64,000 nucleotides of DNA from Eurosta solidaginis (GCF_040869045.1 NC_090322.1:186991477-187055476); one strand, 5' to 3'. Counted from the first letter of the stretch, positions 47,936-58,260 are shown. Notes: a model not told the origin generated them from the sequence alone. Made by a program: numbers and translations.

Positions 47936-48084
47936 ATTAGGTAAGTCATCAACTTAATCCGTGATTTGTTCTCCTATCTACTGCTGCAGTCGCTCTATGT
48001 AGAGGTTTAGTGCGAAATCCAGCAGTCGATATTAGTATAAGTCACGGATTAACTGACAGTTATTAATTTAGCTGAACAATATTC

Positions 48085-48680
48085 TATAAAAACGTGCAAT
48101 TACTGTCATATGCTAATGACATTGATATCATCGGCCTAAACACCCGCGCCGTTAGTTCTGCTTACTCCAAAATTGGAAAAAGAAGCGGTAAAGATTGGTT
48201 TAATGGTGAATGAGGACAAAACGAAGTACCTGCTGTCATCGAGCAAAGAGTAAGCGCATATGCGCCTTGGCAACCACACTACTGTTGGCAGCCATAATTT
48301 CGAAATAGTAAAAGACTTCGTTTATTTGGGAACCAGCATTAACACTAGCAACAACACCAGCTCTGGAATCCAGCGAAGAATCACTCTTGACAATAAATGC
48401 TACTTTGGACTAGGTAGGCAATTGAAAAGTAAAGTGCTCTCTCGGCAAACGAAGATCATACTCTACAAGTCACTTATTGTTCCCGTCCTGCTATATGGGA
48501 CAGAAGCATGGACCACGACAACATCAGATGAAGCGGCTCTGGGAGTGTTCGAGAGAAAAGTTCTTCGAAAGATTTATGCACCTCTACGCGTTGGCGGTGG
48601 CGAGTACCGAAGAAGATTTAACGATGAGCTGTACGAGCTCTACGCAGACATCAACATAGTCCAGCGAATTAAAATGCAGC
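48085..48680 (+). pseudogene. RTE-like LINE RT fragment
   Basis: A region encoding LLSYANDIDIIG (48105-48140) equals the RT catalytic box YADD with one Asp changed to Asn. The frame 48260 onward has FVYLGTSINTSNNTSSGIQR, then GRQLKSKVLSRQTKIILYK, LYGTEAWTTTTSDEAALGVF and KVLRKIYAPL, the conserved C-terminal region of RTE-type elements. The frame then runs into the ATCGAT-type minisatellite, so its 3' end is lost. A separate RTE 3' end sits at 52621-52857. Confidence 0.78.
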
Positions 48681-48689
48681 GAGTATTAC

Positions 48690-48870
48690 CAATTTGTTTA
48701 CGGCGTTTTATCGACCTGTTATCGGAAAATTATACCTTTATTTTGGAAAAGTTATCGATTTATTTTGGAAAATTGTCGATTTGTTATAAAAAAAAATATA
48801 TGTGATATCGATAAATTATCGAAAAGTTGTCTATTATTTATTGAAAAGTTATCGATATACGACAATCTTG
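48690..48870. repeat. Degenerate TTATCGAT-type minisatellite, part 1
   Basis: Loose repeats of about 20 bp built on GTTATCGATTTGTTATCGAAAA. The second part is at 49315-49650. Confidence 0.6.
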
Positions 48871-48904
48871 GATTTAATTGCCCCTTCATATAATACATTC
48901 ATAA

Positions 48905-49164
48905 GATTAATATTTAAACAATAGCCAAGCTCTAGGCCAGATCAAATATATAGAAATTTAAACCACAAAATTATTATGTGTAAACATATATTTGTCAATT
49001 TTTATTTTTGCCTATATTTCGACTTCATTCTGAAGTCATCTTCAGGAACCGTGGAGTGCACCTGGTCGACCAAGCAAATATATGTTTACCCATAATAATT
49101 TTGTGGTTTAAATTTCTATATATTTGATCTGGCCTAGAGCTTGGCTATTGTTTAGATATTAATC
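48905..49164. mobile_element. Foldback element: 90-bp arms, 80-bp loop
   Basis: 48905-48994 and 49075-49164 are nearly perfect inverted repeats (for example AACAATAGCCAAGCTCTAGG and its complement). The loop (48995-49074) contains a minus-strand stem CTGAAGATGACTTC/GAAGTCGAAA. Penelope-like elements often carry inverted terminal repeats and such motifs, so this may be a Penelope-derived relic, but no RT is nearby. Confidence 0.7.
49013..49046 (-). ncRNA. Hammerhead-like core motif (tentative)
   Basis: In the minus strand of the foldback loop, CTGAAGA is followed by a six-bp stem (GACTTC/GAAGTC) and GAAA. This resembles the CUGANGA-stem II-GAAA core of hammerhead ribozymes. One unpaired U lies between core and stem, and stems I and III are not evident, so activity is doubtful. 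Confidence 0.2.
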
Positions 49165-49314
49165 ATCAAGGCCGATAAAACAACAACAACAATTCGTAAA
49201 ATTAAATATCTAATAGAAAATGGATAGATTATCAACTTGTCATCGGAGTGCTAGCGTGTCGGCGTTTTCTCAAACTGTTATCTTAAATTAATAGATTTAC
49301 AATCGAATAGCGAC

Positions 49315-49650
49315 AGATGTGTTGTAAAAAATTTATCGATTTGTTATCAAAAAATTTCGATATGTTATCGAAAAATTACCGATTTCTATCGAAAATTTAT
49401 CTAATATTTTGAGAAAGGTAAACGATTTGCTATCGCAAATGTAGCGATTTGTAACCAAAAAGATAGCAACTGCTTATCCAAAGGTAAACGATTTCTTATA
49501 AAAAAGGATCTATTCAATATCGAAAACTTATCGGTTTCTTACCGAAGTTTTACCAATTTCTCATCGGCATGTTGAAAATTTGTTATCGATGACTAATCGG
49601 CTTGTTATGAATAAGAAACCGATAAAACTTCAATATACAATTGATGACAC
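49315..49650. repeat. Degenerate TTATCGAT-type minisatellite, part 2
   Basis: Irregular copies of (G)TTATCGA(T/A)TTGTTATCGAAAA with spacing near 20 bp. Confidence 0.6.
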
Positions 49651-49810
49651 ATCTGGAGAAACCAATAAAAATACGATGACTATTTTAAGCCGATAATAAA
49701 AGTATAATTTGTCGATAGCGGTTATTACCTATAAGAAGCCTACGAAACCCTTCTCAAAAAGCCCAAAATTACACCTCTCTGAAGTTGGCAAGACAACTTT
49801 TAAGTGGAAT

Positions 49811-50243
49811 AAAATAAAAATAAAAAATGTTAAAGTTAAACGGTTTTATTGAAAACAATACTTACATGAAGTAATAATAATACTAAAAGCTAGAAAATAA
49901 TTAGGTAGGTCCTAGGTACTAGTCATCACACTCCTCACCAATCTAGGGCGTTGATGAGAAAATTAAATAAAAGCGTTGGACGCGTAAATTTTCTATTGAT
50001 AGTCATATATAAGACCAATTGAACCTTAATCAGGTTATGCTACGCCTCAGATTTTTAGAAATTTCACGCGCCGAACGCTTTTATTTAATTGTCTGAACAA
50101 CGCCCTAGATTGATGAGGACTGTGATGACTAGTACCTTCCTAGGACCTACGTACCTACTTATTTTCTAGCTTTTAGTATATTAAAGTATTGTTTTCAATA
50201 AAACCGTTTAACTTAAACATTTTTTTAATTATTTTATTTTCAA
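49811..50243. mobile_element. Long inverted-repeat element, about 180-bp arms
   Basis: The left arm (about 49811-49992) and right arm (about 50059-50243) are complementary with scattered mismatches: GTTAAACGGTTTTATTGAAA, CCAATCTAGGGCGTTG and ATTAAATAAAAGCG each recur inverted. The loop is about 66 bp. No coding capacity and no clear target duplication. Confidence 0.75.
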
Positions 50244-50628
50244 GTTTTTAGTCTTTATTTAATTGTCCATTATTTCTCATTCTATTTAGTTCATTTAGTG
50301 ACTCATTATTGTTACAATCTAAGTCCTCAATACATAATCCTTCCAAAGACTTTACTCAACTCTTCGACACGTATGCTTGTCCCTCCTCCAACTACAAAAT
50401 ATTTTGGTGTCACTTCTACCGGACTGTATGTAATATTTGTTAAAAATATGGACCAAATCGGGCCACAAATACAAAAATTTTTAATATATCGATCCTTGCG
50501 CCACCCAGCGGTGCTTTTTTCCTACGTCGCTTTTTATTCTTGTAAATATTATGTGTTCCAAATATGAGCCAAATCGGACCATAAATACGATTTTTGTGAT
50601 TATCTCGATCCTTATTATTATAAATAAT
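50244..50628. other. Unassigned DNA before segmental copy 2
   Basis: Two similar CCAAATCGG(G/A)CCA(C/T)AAATAC phrases (near 50454 and 50568) suggest a decayed repeat. No gene. Confidence 0.35.
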
Positions 50629-51260
50629 CGAATTTGAAACAAAAATTAGAGCCAGAACCGAGTATAAGTTCGAAAGCGAATCCAAGAAGGATACCTAACC
50701 CGCAAAAAAAAAGGAATCAAAAGAGGAACCGTAACCAAACGGAAAAGTCAGAACCAAATCGAAAACGGGAACCGAATTCGAGATCAGGAATGAAATCAGA
50801 ACCGAAACCTAGATCGAACACGAAACCAAACTATAAATCAGTGAGGAACTAAAATCGGAACTGGGACCAGAGACAAAAACCTAGATCAAATCCATAACCA
50901 AGCTCGAGACCAAAACCAAAAACCAAGCAGTAACCCGAAGTTTAATCGAAAAGGAAACCAAACCCAAAGCCGGAACAAAATCAAATATGTGAGGAACAGA
51001 ACCGGACCGAAATTGTAATTGAACATGATGCGGCACGAAAGTTGAAATTCAAATCGAAAATGAAAGGAAAACAAGCCAAAACCGGATCTCTTATCAATCT
51101 AGAAACCTAAATAGCTGATCGGATAAAAGTTAAAATCAATGATGTTAAGTCCGAACGATAGCTGCTGAGGCAGACCTAAATATTTTTAATAAACCTTCAC
51201 AATGGCAGAAATATACTCGTAGGACGCAGCAGTTAGCGGAGGACGATAACGTTTTTCAAA

Positions 51261-51663
51261 TTATCTGCTAAAGTGTTTTGATGCTACCTTTCGCGGAATA
51301 TGAAACACAAATCTTCGGTATGTTGGTCATGCCACAGTGGTCGGAGGCGTGACAAAATCTTCAAGGTCGTCTTCAACAGATGCACTAAACTTGATGTTCA
51401 ATTTCTTACCACCAAATCTACACAAACATGAAACTGCGTTTTGTTCAGGCTCTTCTTGAGTCTGGGCGATAGAACTCGAGGACGTGTAGTCACAATAATA
51501 TTCTAAGCATGTTTCGCAGTGTGTGTTTTCCACATGAGATCTTAGACAAACTCGCTGTATTTTGACCAGAGCTTTATAATATGGTTCCCCTCACTTGGGA
51601 AACTCGTCAAAAATTCTTCCCGTATTGATTTTGCAGCCTAACTCTGCAGCAAAATGGTTTAAA
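51261..51663 (-). pseudogene. Second copy of the unrecognised conserved ORF
   Basis: Matches the minus-strand frame of copy 1 without the SINE. ETCLEYYCDYTSSSS and KKLNIKFSASVEDDLEDF are conserved, but the TTVAC Cys codon is TGA here, so the frame ends early. It serves as the uninterrupted comparison for 30986-31750. Confidence 0.35.
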
Positions 51664-51869
51664 CTTGGACTTAAGTATTGGTAGGCACCGTGACGCTACG
51701 GTGGTCAAGGTAAGAAATGGGTGTGGATCATCCAATAGAAACACCAACCATTTGCCAGACTTAGGTGGTGCATTTTTGGATCAGAAGTATTTAGAATGGT
51801 CAAGGTACGTTCTCTATACCTTGGTTTTTGAATGTACTTGGAAAATTATTATAAATAATTACTTTCCTA

Positions 51870-52225
51870 AAAATAAGTGTAAGGTGCGATAACCTACAAA
51901 GGGATTTTAGGCCGAGCTTCTCTTCCAATTTGCGTCGTGCTCCTCTTGATTTTCCCCACAAATTGGCCGGACGGGACCTACATGTTTTACGCTGACTCCG
52001 AAAGGCATCTGCAAGGCAGATGAGTTTTCACTGAGAGCTTTTCATGGCAGAAATACACTCGGACCGCTTGCCAAACACTGCCGAGAGGCGACCCCGCTTA
52101 GACAAATTTTCTTCTAATTGAAAAATCTTATTTTTGAAAATTTGATGTTGCTTTGTCCGGGGTGTGAACCCAGGGCATACGGTGTGGTAGGCGGAGCACG
52201 CTACCATCACACCACGGTGGCCGCC
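51870..52225 (-). mobile_element. tRNA-derived SINE, copy 3
   Basis: Flanked by TACTTTCCTA (51860-51869 and 52226-52235). Copy 1 of the segmental duplication (36267-36280) keeps the empty site ATTACTTTCCTACTCCC. The minus-oriented head contains the box B-like GGGTTCACACCCC segment, and the 3' tail abuts 51870. Confidence 0.92.
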
Positions 52226-52620
52226 TACTTTCCTACTCCCACCTATTTCTCTATCCCGTTGACCCCTAAAGTGCTACGGATAGATTAGAGGACTTAAATT
52301 ATAAGCATTTCGATCAAATTTAATAAGATTTTTATAAGGAATTAATATTTGCTGGTTAATTGTTGATAATTTTTCATACGATCTATCACGCAAACTTGTC
52401 CGTAAGGCCACGGAAATGGGGTATGTCCCTATGATAGTGCATTGGATATACACGCCTATAGTTAGGCCAATATTGTTATACATGGTGGCGGTATGGTGGC
52501 CCGCCCTGAAAAAATCGACGCTTCTGGTGTAAAGATCTGCACTATTGTGCATAAGCTGAGCCATCCGCACGACTCCAACGGAGGCTATGAATGTAATACT
52601 GAGCCTACTACCCATAGATA

Positions 52621-52857
52621 TACTTACTTACTTACTTAATTGGCGCTTAACCGTCTAAACGGTTATGGCCGTCCAACAAAGCGCGCCAGTCGCTCCTTCG
52701 CTCCGCCAACCGGCGCCAATTGGTCACACCAAGGGAGTTTAAATCGTTTTCCACCTGGTCCTTCCAACGGAGTGGGGGCCGCCCTCTACCTCTGCTTCCA
52801 TAGGCGGGTTCCGATAGAAACACTTTCTTGGCCGGAGCATCATCTTTCATTCGAAAG
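52621..52857 (-). mobile_element. RTE-like 3' end nested in element A
   Basis: Minus-strand frame with GRGRPPLRWKDQVENDL and LGVTNWRRLAERRSDWRAL, the typical C-terminus of RTE ORF2. The tail is (TAAG)n, as in RTE elements. Target duplication ACCCATAGATA at 52610-52620 and 52858-52868. It is only about 235 bp, so severely 5' truncated. Confidence 0.85.
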
Positions 52858-53030
52858 ACCCATAGATATAGTAGGCATTAAATATGCAGCATGTGCAGAT
52901 ATTAGGCTGAGGAAACTGACCACATGGTCTCACTGCAACAATACTGATATTTTAGACAGATTCTGCTTACCAGAATGGACAGATTTCTGCAAACCACATA
53001 CCAACTTTAACAAGGGATACGAGATAGTGG

Positions 53031-53894
53031 GTGAATGACACATATTGGCCCACTGACATCATTCAGATCTACACAGATGGATCTAAACTGGAAAACAGGG
53101 TCGAAAGGGCTGTCTATTCGAAACGATTGGACATACAAAGATCGTTTCGCCTTCCGGATCACTGCAGCGTATTTCAAGCCGAGCTTGTAGCCATACAAGA
53201 CGCTGTGGACTGCCTAAGGCAGAAGGTAGTCTCTCAGAGGCACATTTATATTTTCTCAGACAGTCAAGTAGCGCTGAAAGCCCTTGACTCTGTCACAACT
53301 AATTCTGAAACTGTAGTAGGCTGTCACATATCACTTAACGTGATGGCTGAACAGTTTACTCTGCATCTGGTATGGGTTACGGGGCATAGAGGCATACCAG
53401 GTATTGAGATGGCGGATGAGCTTGCAAGAAAGGGTACCTCCCTTCCGTTTTCGCCATCCTGGAAGAGGTTGGGCATATCGCTCTCTACCTGCAAGATAAA
53501 GGAGGCTCTATTGATGGAAGCGGGAGCTAGGTGGAAATATCATGATGGATGCCACACAGCAAATCTCACATGGCCGGAATGGAATGAGAAGAAATCGCGT
53601 GAGCTTCTCACCCTCCGTAAGAGAGATCTTTCCTCAGACCCACTTCTCACTGGTCACATCTGTATTGGACAGAATGCGGAAAGGATTGGCGTTCCATTTA
53701 ATGATTACTGTAGAAGCTGCTGCAACGAAGAAGAGCCTGAAACTGTTAGGCATCTACTTTGCGAATATCCAGCGCTCGGTAGAAAAAGGAAACGTTTCAT
53801 GGGCAATATGTTTCTTGTAGATCTGACTGATATAGCTGAGGTCAATCCACGACGCTTAGTTAGCTTCGCAAACTCAACGAAGTGGTTTGATTAG
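53031..53894 (+). pseudogene. RNase H and C-terminal finger of LOA/I-like element A
   Basis: An open frame of 287 codons. RNase H residues: IYTDGSK (first Asp), FQAELVAI (Glu), IFSDSQVALKAL (Asp) and EMADELARKG (last Asp), so the active site is complete. The C-terminal CRSCCNEEEPETVRHLLCEY is a Cys/His finger. The preceding ORF2 segment (52869-53036: IVGIKYAACADIRLRKLTTW) is in a different frame, so a frameshift near 53030 separates them. The ATG at 53031 is inside ORF2 and is not a natural start. Confidence 0.83.
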
Positions 53895-54265
53895 GAGAGT
53901 AGGAACAAATCCGTGTGGTTTTACAATGGGCCTATAAAGGCCTAAGTGTGCCGCTCCGATGCGGACGGCAGCCACTTGCACCTAACCTAACCTAACCTCA
54001 TGCAAACTTAGAAATTCATCAGTGCCGTTATTCATGTACATACATACGTATATCATGACTGCGAGGATCACACACCCATATGTATTCGTGTCCTGCATTG
54101 CAGTTCATTGCCTTGTAGCCATTTGGCATTTAATTTTCCTAATACTGCAATGACGATTACTTCCCTCAAGCAAAGCTACCAAAACATTATTACGGCTCTT
54201 ATTTGTCACTTCCTTTTTCTTGTTCCCTCTTTTAACGCAAATACAACAAATTTGTTTCTTTTAAA

Positions 54266-54429
54266 ATTGCTGTCGATATTATACCCAGTAGTGCTATTAC
54301 ATACATTAGTTCTTCGGCAAAGAAATGTTTCGAAGTTAGGTTATATAATGGTTGTTGTCGCACAGCAAAGTCTTATTGTGATACCTTTGAACTGAGCTGA
54401 AGCTCTATCTCCTTTTGATATGTAAAAAG
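54266..54429. other. Short unassigned spacer
   Basis: AT-rich; nothing recognised beyond the end of the segmental duplication. Confidence 0.4.
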
Positions 54430-54715
54430 ATAGTAAATAGTTGACACGGTTAACCTCCGACGACATTTAGGCCAAGCTTTTCTTCCAATTTGGACGGAAC
54501 CTCAATATTTTATGCCGACTACAAACCCCAGCTGAAAGGCAGATGAATTTTCACTGAGAAGCTCTTCATGGCGTGTTTGTCAAACCATTGCATAAAGGCC
54601 ACCTTACTCAGAAAAACTGTTCTCCGATTCAAAAAAACATTTCTAAAATATAGATGCTGCTTTGTCGGTGAGTAGAACCCAGGACGTGCGGCGTGGTAAC
54701 GCTCTCGATTTCAGC
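54430..54715 (-). mobile_element. Degenerate SINE, copy 5
   Basis: The body (CTTTTCTTCCAATTTGGACGG, ATGCCGACTACAAACCCCAG, GGCAGATGAATTTTCACTGA) and a worn head (GTAGAACCCAGGACGTGCGG) match the SINE with many substitutions and small deletions. No target duplication is evident. Confidence 0.72.
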
Positions 54716-55055
54716 AGATCCCAACTCTTTTGGGGATCAGACATTGAGTACGTTTCTGGGCTATAGTAGGGCATATACAGACGAAGAGATCAATACCTCC
54801 TTTCTAGTACTCTTCCCAACAGATGCGACAAATGTAATTCGTTGGGCTTTCTATGCGTTTATCGTTGCACTTCACAGCGACGTGTCAAAAATGTACTGTA
54901 GCGTTAGAGTGTCGCTATAAATCCGTCTTCCCAACTCGGCTTGCGTATTACAGTCTCTGCAAGTGCGTTGTTCTGGCAAGGCAGAAACTCTTCCATCTCG
55001 CTAACGTGACTCTTTATCCCTTTGTGATATGGAGTAAAGGCCTGAATGTACGTAG
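54716..55055. other. Unassigned DNA left of a solo LTR
   Basis: A plus-strand frame (54693-54920) includes FIVALHSDVSKMYCSVRVSL, faintly like the first catalytic block of BEL/Pao RT. The flanks do not continue the match, so this remains open. Confidence 0.25.
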
Positions 55056-55059
55056 ATAC

Positions 55060-55554
55060 TGTGACGAATATTAGCGTCACTAAGCTGATACGAAGTAAAT
55101 AAAGGCACAACAACAATATAGCAAGCTGCCACTCTTGTGTACATCAAATCAATCATCATTTATACACATACACACAAGACAACGAAGGAATACTCACAAA
55201 CACATGCAGTCATCAGCCGAAGTTGGTTCTCACACATGCACACGCATATAGATATGCAGCGCAATTACCAAGCAGGAGATACAGCAGACGGCGAAACGTC
55301 TAGACTTTATGAAATATGCGAATGAAGCGACAGAGAGTATAAAAGCAGCGCAAGCTGAGTAGTAAGTAATCAGTTTGATTTAAACATGCAATTAGTTGTG
55401 AAGTATTAGTGTTATTGTGAAGTACTCTCAAATTAGTCTAATAAAGACCATTTTACATTGCTGAATATTGGAGTTATATATAACAGTTTAGCGATTCGAA
55501 CGTTAGCAGAATTTAAGCGAAGAATATAAGCGGAATTTCCCAAAATTCGATACA
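55060..55554 (+). mobile_element. Solo LTR, divergent member of the same LTR family
   Basis: Begins TGTGACGAATATTAGCG and ends TTCGATACA. It shares the pattern TAGTGTTATTGTGAAGTACT, then AATAAAGACCATTTTACATTG with 11925-12526. The 4-bp target duplication is ATAC (55056-55059, 55555-55558). No internal region is present, so it is an LTR recombination product. Confidence 0.87.
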
Positions 55555-55558
55555 ATAC

Positions 55559-55798
55559 ATTGAAAGCCTTCCACACATAGAAATAGACTGAAAGGTCAAG
55601 CAAAAATCTAAATAAAGGTAGCAGTGCATCGAGGCTTAATAACAATAACACTTGGAGCCGTATATATGCGTATAATTGATCTTAGCATGGCAAAAGAAAA
55701 GTTATCAGGCGATTTTCTTCTACCTATGCCTCCTAAAGTGCTTTATTTAGTTGTGCGCTTGCTTGACCTTTACTTTATTCTGATCTATCCCAGCTTTA
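55559..55798. other. Short unassigned spacer
   Basis: Sequence between a solo LTR and LINE element B. The last nine bases (55790-55798) are the LINE target duplication. Confidence 0.5.
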
Positions 55799-58132
55799 AT
55801 TCCAATACTGGAAAGTCAAATAACCTGGGCTATAGGGTTGTTCAAGCCCTGTAAGTCTCCGGGCCCGGATGGAATCATTCCTGCGCAACTTCAAAAGTCT
55901 TTGGGGATTTCCTGCCGCTGGTTTGCCATCATCTATACTAACTGCCTCAGGCTTAACGATATCCCGATGTCTTGGCACACGGTTAGGGTTATTTTCATTC
56001 CGAAGACCGGCAGAGGCTCTCATGTGTCACCTAAGGATTTCAGGCCAATCAGTCTCTCGTCGTTTCTTCTTAAGACGTTTGAGCGGCTGATTGAACTGTA
56101 CCTACGGGAAAGGATACCTCGGGGGTTACTGTCGGCTTCACAGCATGCGTACTACAAGGGCAGATCGACGGAAACGGCTCTCGATTCGATTGTAAAGCAA
56201 ATAGAGGGGTCCTTAGAACACAAAGAGTATGATCTGGGTGCCCTTCTAGACATCGAGAGGGCTTTTAACAATGTCTTACCGTGGGCAATCGAAAGAGCTC
56301 TGGTGGGTTTAGGAGTCGAGGCGGCTCTGGTTGAATTTATTAGCAAACTTCTATGCGTCAGAATTGTCGCAGCGGAGTGGGGAGGGGCCATAATTAAGAG
56401 GAAGGTGTGCAGGGGTACGCCACAGGGGGGTGTCCTATCCCCTCTCCTCTGGGTTCTGGTAGTCAATGAGCTTCTTGTGGAGCTGGAAGCCAATGGTTGT
56501 CGGGTGGTTGCCTATGCAGATGACCTCGCTATCCTAGTCAGAGGCAAATTTCTGGGCACCATGCGCGATGTTCTGCAGGGCTACCTGGATATTGTGGCTA
56601 GGTGGGCTGAATCATGTGGATTGGCGGTCAACCCGGGAAAAACGGAATTGGTTCTTTTCACAAGGAGATATAATTTGCCCGATTTCAGAACTCCCTCGAT
56701 TGGAGGGGTACCGTTGGTACTTTCTGATAGGGTTAAATATTTGGGGATTGTTTTGGACAAGAAACTGTCCTGGAGACCCAATGTGGAAGATCGGGCCAAG
56801 AAGGCCGCCATTGCCTTGTACTGCTGCAGAGGGGCTATCGGAAAGAGATGGGGACTCTCGCCAAGGGTAGTACACTGGTTTTATCAGATGGTTGTCAAAC
56901 CGATTCTGCTATATGGGGTGCTGGTCTGGTGGAAAGCATTGGGCACGGCGAGCACCTCCACAATGTTAGTGCCAGTGCAACGGACAGCGCTGATCGGTAT
57001 CAGTGGCGCTCTCAGAACAACACCTACCTTGGCACTGAACGTCATGCTGAACATATACCCAGTAGATTTTGCGGGAAAGGCGGCCGCGGCAATGTCGGTG
57101 GTCAGGCTTCGTGATATGGGATATGGACTTTCTGACCGCGGACACTCTAGCCTTCCTACCAGTTTCGACTTTATCCCGGACAGAACGGACTATTGTATGC
57201 CGATAACTGCTCCCTATACAACCTTCACCCCAGTCATTCCAGAGAGGGAGGAGTAGGGAAGAGGAATTATCTGGGGCATGGAACCGGTTAACTTGTTCAC
57301 GGATGGGTCGAAGCTGGATGGAAATGTTGGTGGGGGAGTCTTTTGCCAAGAGCTAAATTTAAGCCGCAAGTTTAAGTTGGCTGACCACTGCAGTGTATTC
57401 CAAGCGGAAGTTGCTGCGATTAAGGATGCGATAGATGTAATGCTATCCAGTGCTACTACAGTTAGGGAATTTAACATCTACTCTGATAGCCAAGCGGCTA
57501 TCAAGGCCTTGAGCTCAACTACAGTGCGATCGAGGGAGGTCTGGGAATGCCTGACCTCGCTTGCGATTGCATCGAATTATTTTACAATTAAGATTATCTG
57601 GGTCCCGGGCCATAATGATATCCCGGGTAACTGTCAAGCGGATCTCTTAGCCCGCATCGGTACAACTGAACCGGACGAAGATGGTTGTAGGGATTTCGGG
57701 ATTCCGCTGGCCACCTGTGGATTGCTCCTCCATAGCTGAGCCTCGAGTCAGCTCAGCAAACGTTGGGCGGACACCACGTCTTGCAGGGTAGCAAGATCTT
57801 TCTGACCGAAAGTGGATGGCAGGAGGTCTGCTGAAATAATTGGGTTCACTAAGGCTCACCTATCAATGGTCATTGGGGTTTTGACAGGGCACTGTCCCAT
57901 GGGTATCCATGCGGTACGTCTCAATATACTGGAAACTCCATCCTGCTGCAGCTGTATGGAGGATGATGAGGTGGAATCACCAAATCACTTTATGCTTGAT
58001 TGCCCAGCTTTTGCCAGAACTAGGCGAAAGTACTTCGGTCGCGACTCACTTGGATTTCCCGAGGATTTATCCAAAGTTGAGATCGGTATCATTCGGAGCT
58101 TTATCGTTGCTACCCAACCATTCTCTAAGTAG
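55799..58132 (+). pseudogene. ORF2 of element B: reverse transcriptase and RNase H, three stops
   Basis: One frame runs the whole length, starting in KPCKSPGPDGIIPAQL. RT motifs: FIPKTGRGSHVSPKDFRPIS, GRSTETALDSIV, CRGTPQGGVLSPLLW, VAYADDLAILVRG (YADD at 56513-56524), VNPGKTELVLFTRR and VKYLGIVLDKKLSW. RNase H: LFTDGSK, FQAEVAAIKDAI, IYSDSQAAIKAL, CQADLLARIG, with all four acidic positions kept. C-terminal finger: CSCMEDDEVESPNHFMLDC. Only three in-frame stops: TAG 57254-57256, TGA 57737-57739, TGA 57803-57805. All fit a Trp TGG codon changed by one G-to-A; for the third, element A has Trp at the equivalent place. The start here is a truncation point, not a natural initiation site. Confidence 0.9.
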
Positions 58133-58251
58133 CTTGATCTAAGTCACCGTTACTTTTGGTGTATGTGGTATCATAACGGACCTTCGTGTTGTCCAAGTGA
58201 GCTATCCTTATCAGGGCAGCTACCACCCAACCTATCCTATCCTATCCTATT
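55799..58251 (+). mobile_element. 5'-truncated LOA/I-like LINE, element B (best preserved)
   Basis: 2.45 kb. Target duplication CCAGCTTTA at 55790-55798 and 58252-58260. It lacks the endonuclease and starts in frame in the RT. The 3' end is a pentamer tail, CCTATCCTATCCTATCCTAT. Related copies at 15830, 24235, 26470, 46835 and 52398 make this the dominant LINE lineage of the window. Confidence 0.9.
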
Positions 58252-58260
58252 CCAGCTTTA

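Larger units (their letters stand above)
52398..53998 (+). mobile_element. 5'-truncated LOA/I-like LINE, element A
   Basis: Inserted in segmental copy 2. The 11-bp target duplication is CACGCAAACTT (52387-52397) and CATGCAAACTT (53999-54009), one mismatch; copy 1 shows the empty site near 36428. It begins in the RT C-terminal region (VYTPIVRPILLYMVAVWW), carries an RNase H-C-terminal ORF and ends in an (ACCTA)n tail, CCTAACCTAACCTAACCT. An RTE fragment (52621-52857) lies inside it. Confidence 0.88.
50629..54265 (+). repeat. Segmental duplication, copy 2
   Basis: Same order and orientation as 30352-36690. It has its own SINE (51870-52225) and a LOA/I-like insertion (52398-53998). It lacks the MITE/Transib-bearing segment (junction near 51750, where AATAGAAACACC runs into CATTTGCCAGACTTAGG) and HINE-like copy D. 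Confidence 0.88.

Noticed and set aside
50634..50852. Glu/Pro/Lys/Asn-rich protein
   Set aside because: Translation of the degenerate ACCGAA-type repeat; no composition change at codon positions is visible.
54693..55074. BEL/Pao reverse transcriptase fragment
   Set aside because: One 20-residue stretch resembles the first catalytic block, but neighbouring motifs are absent in any frame.
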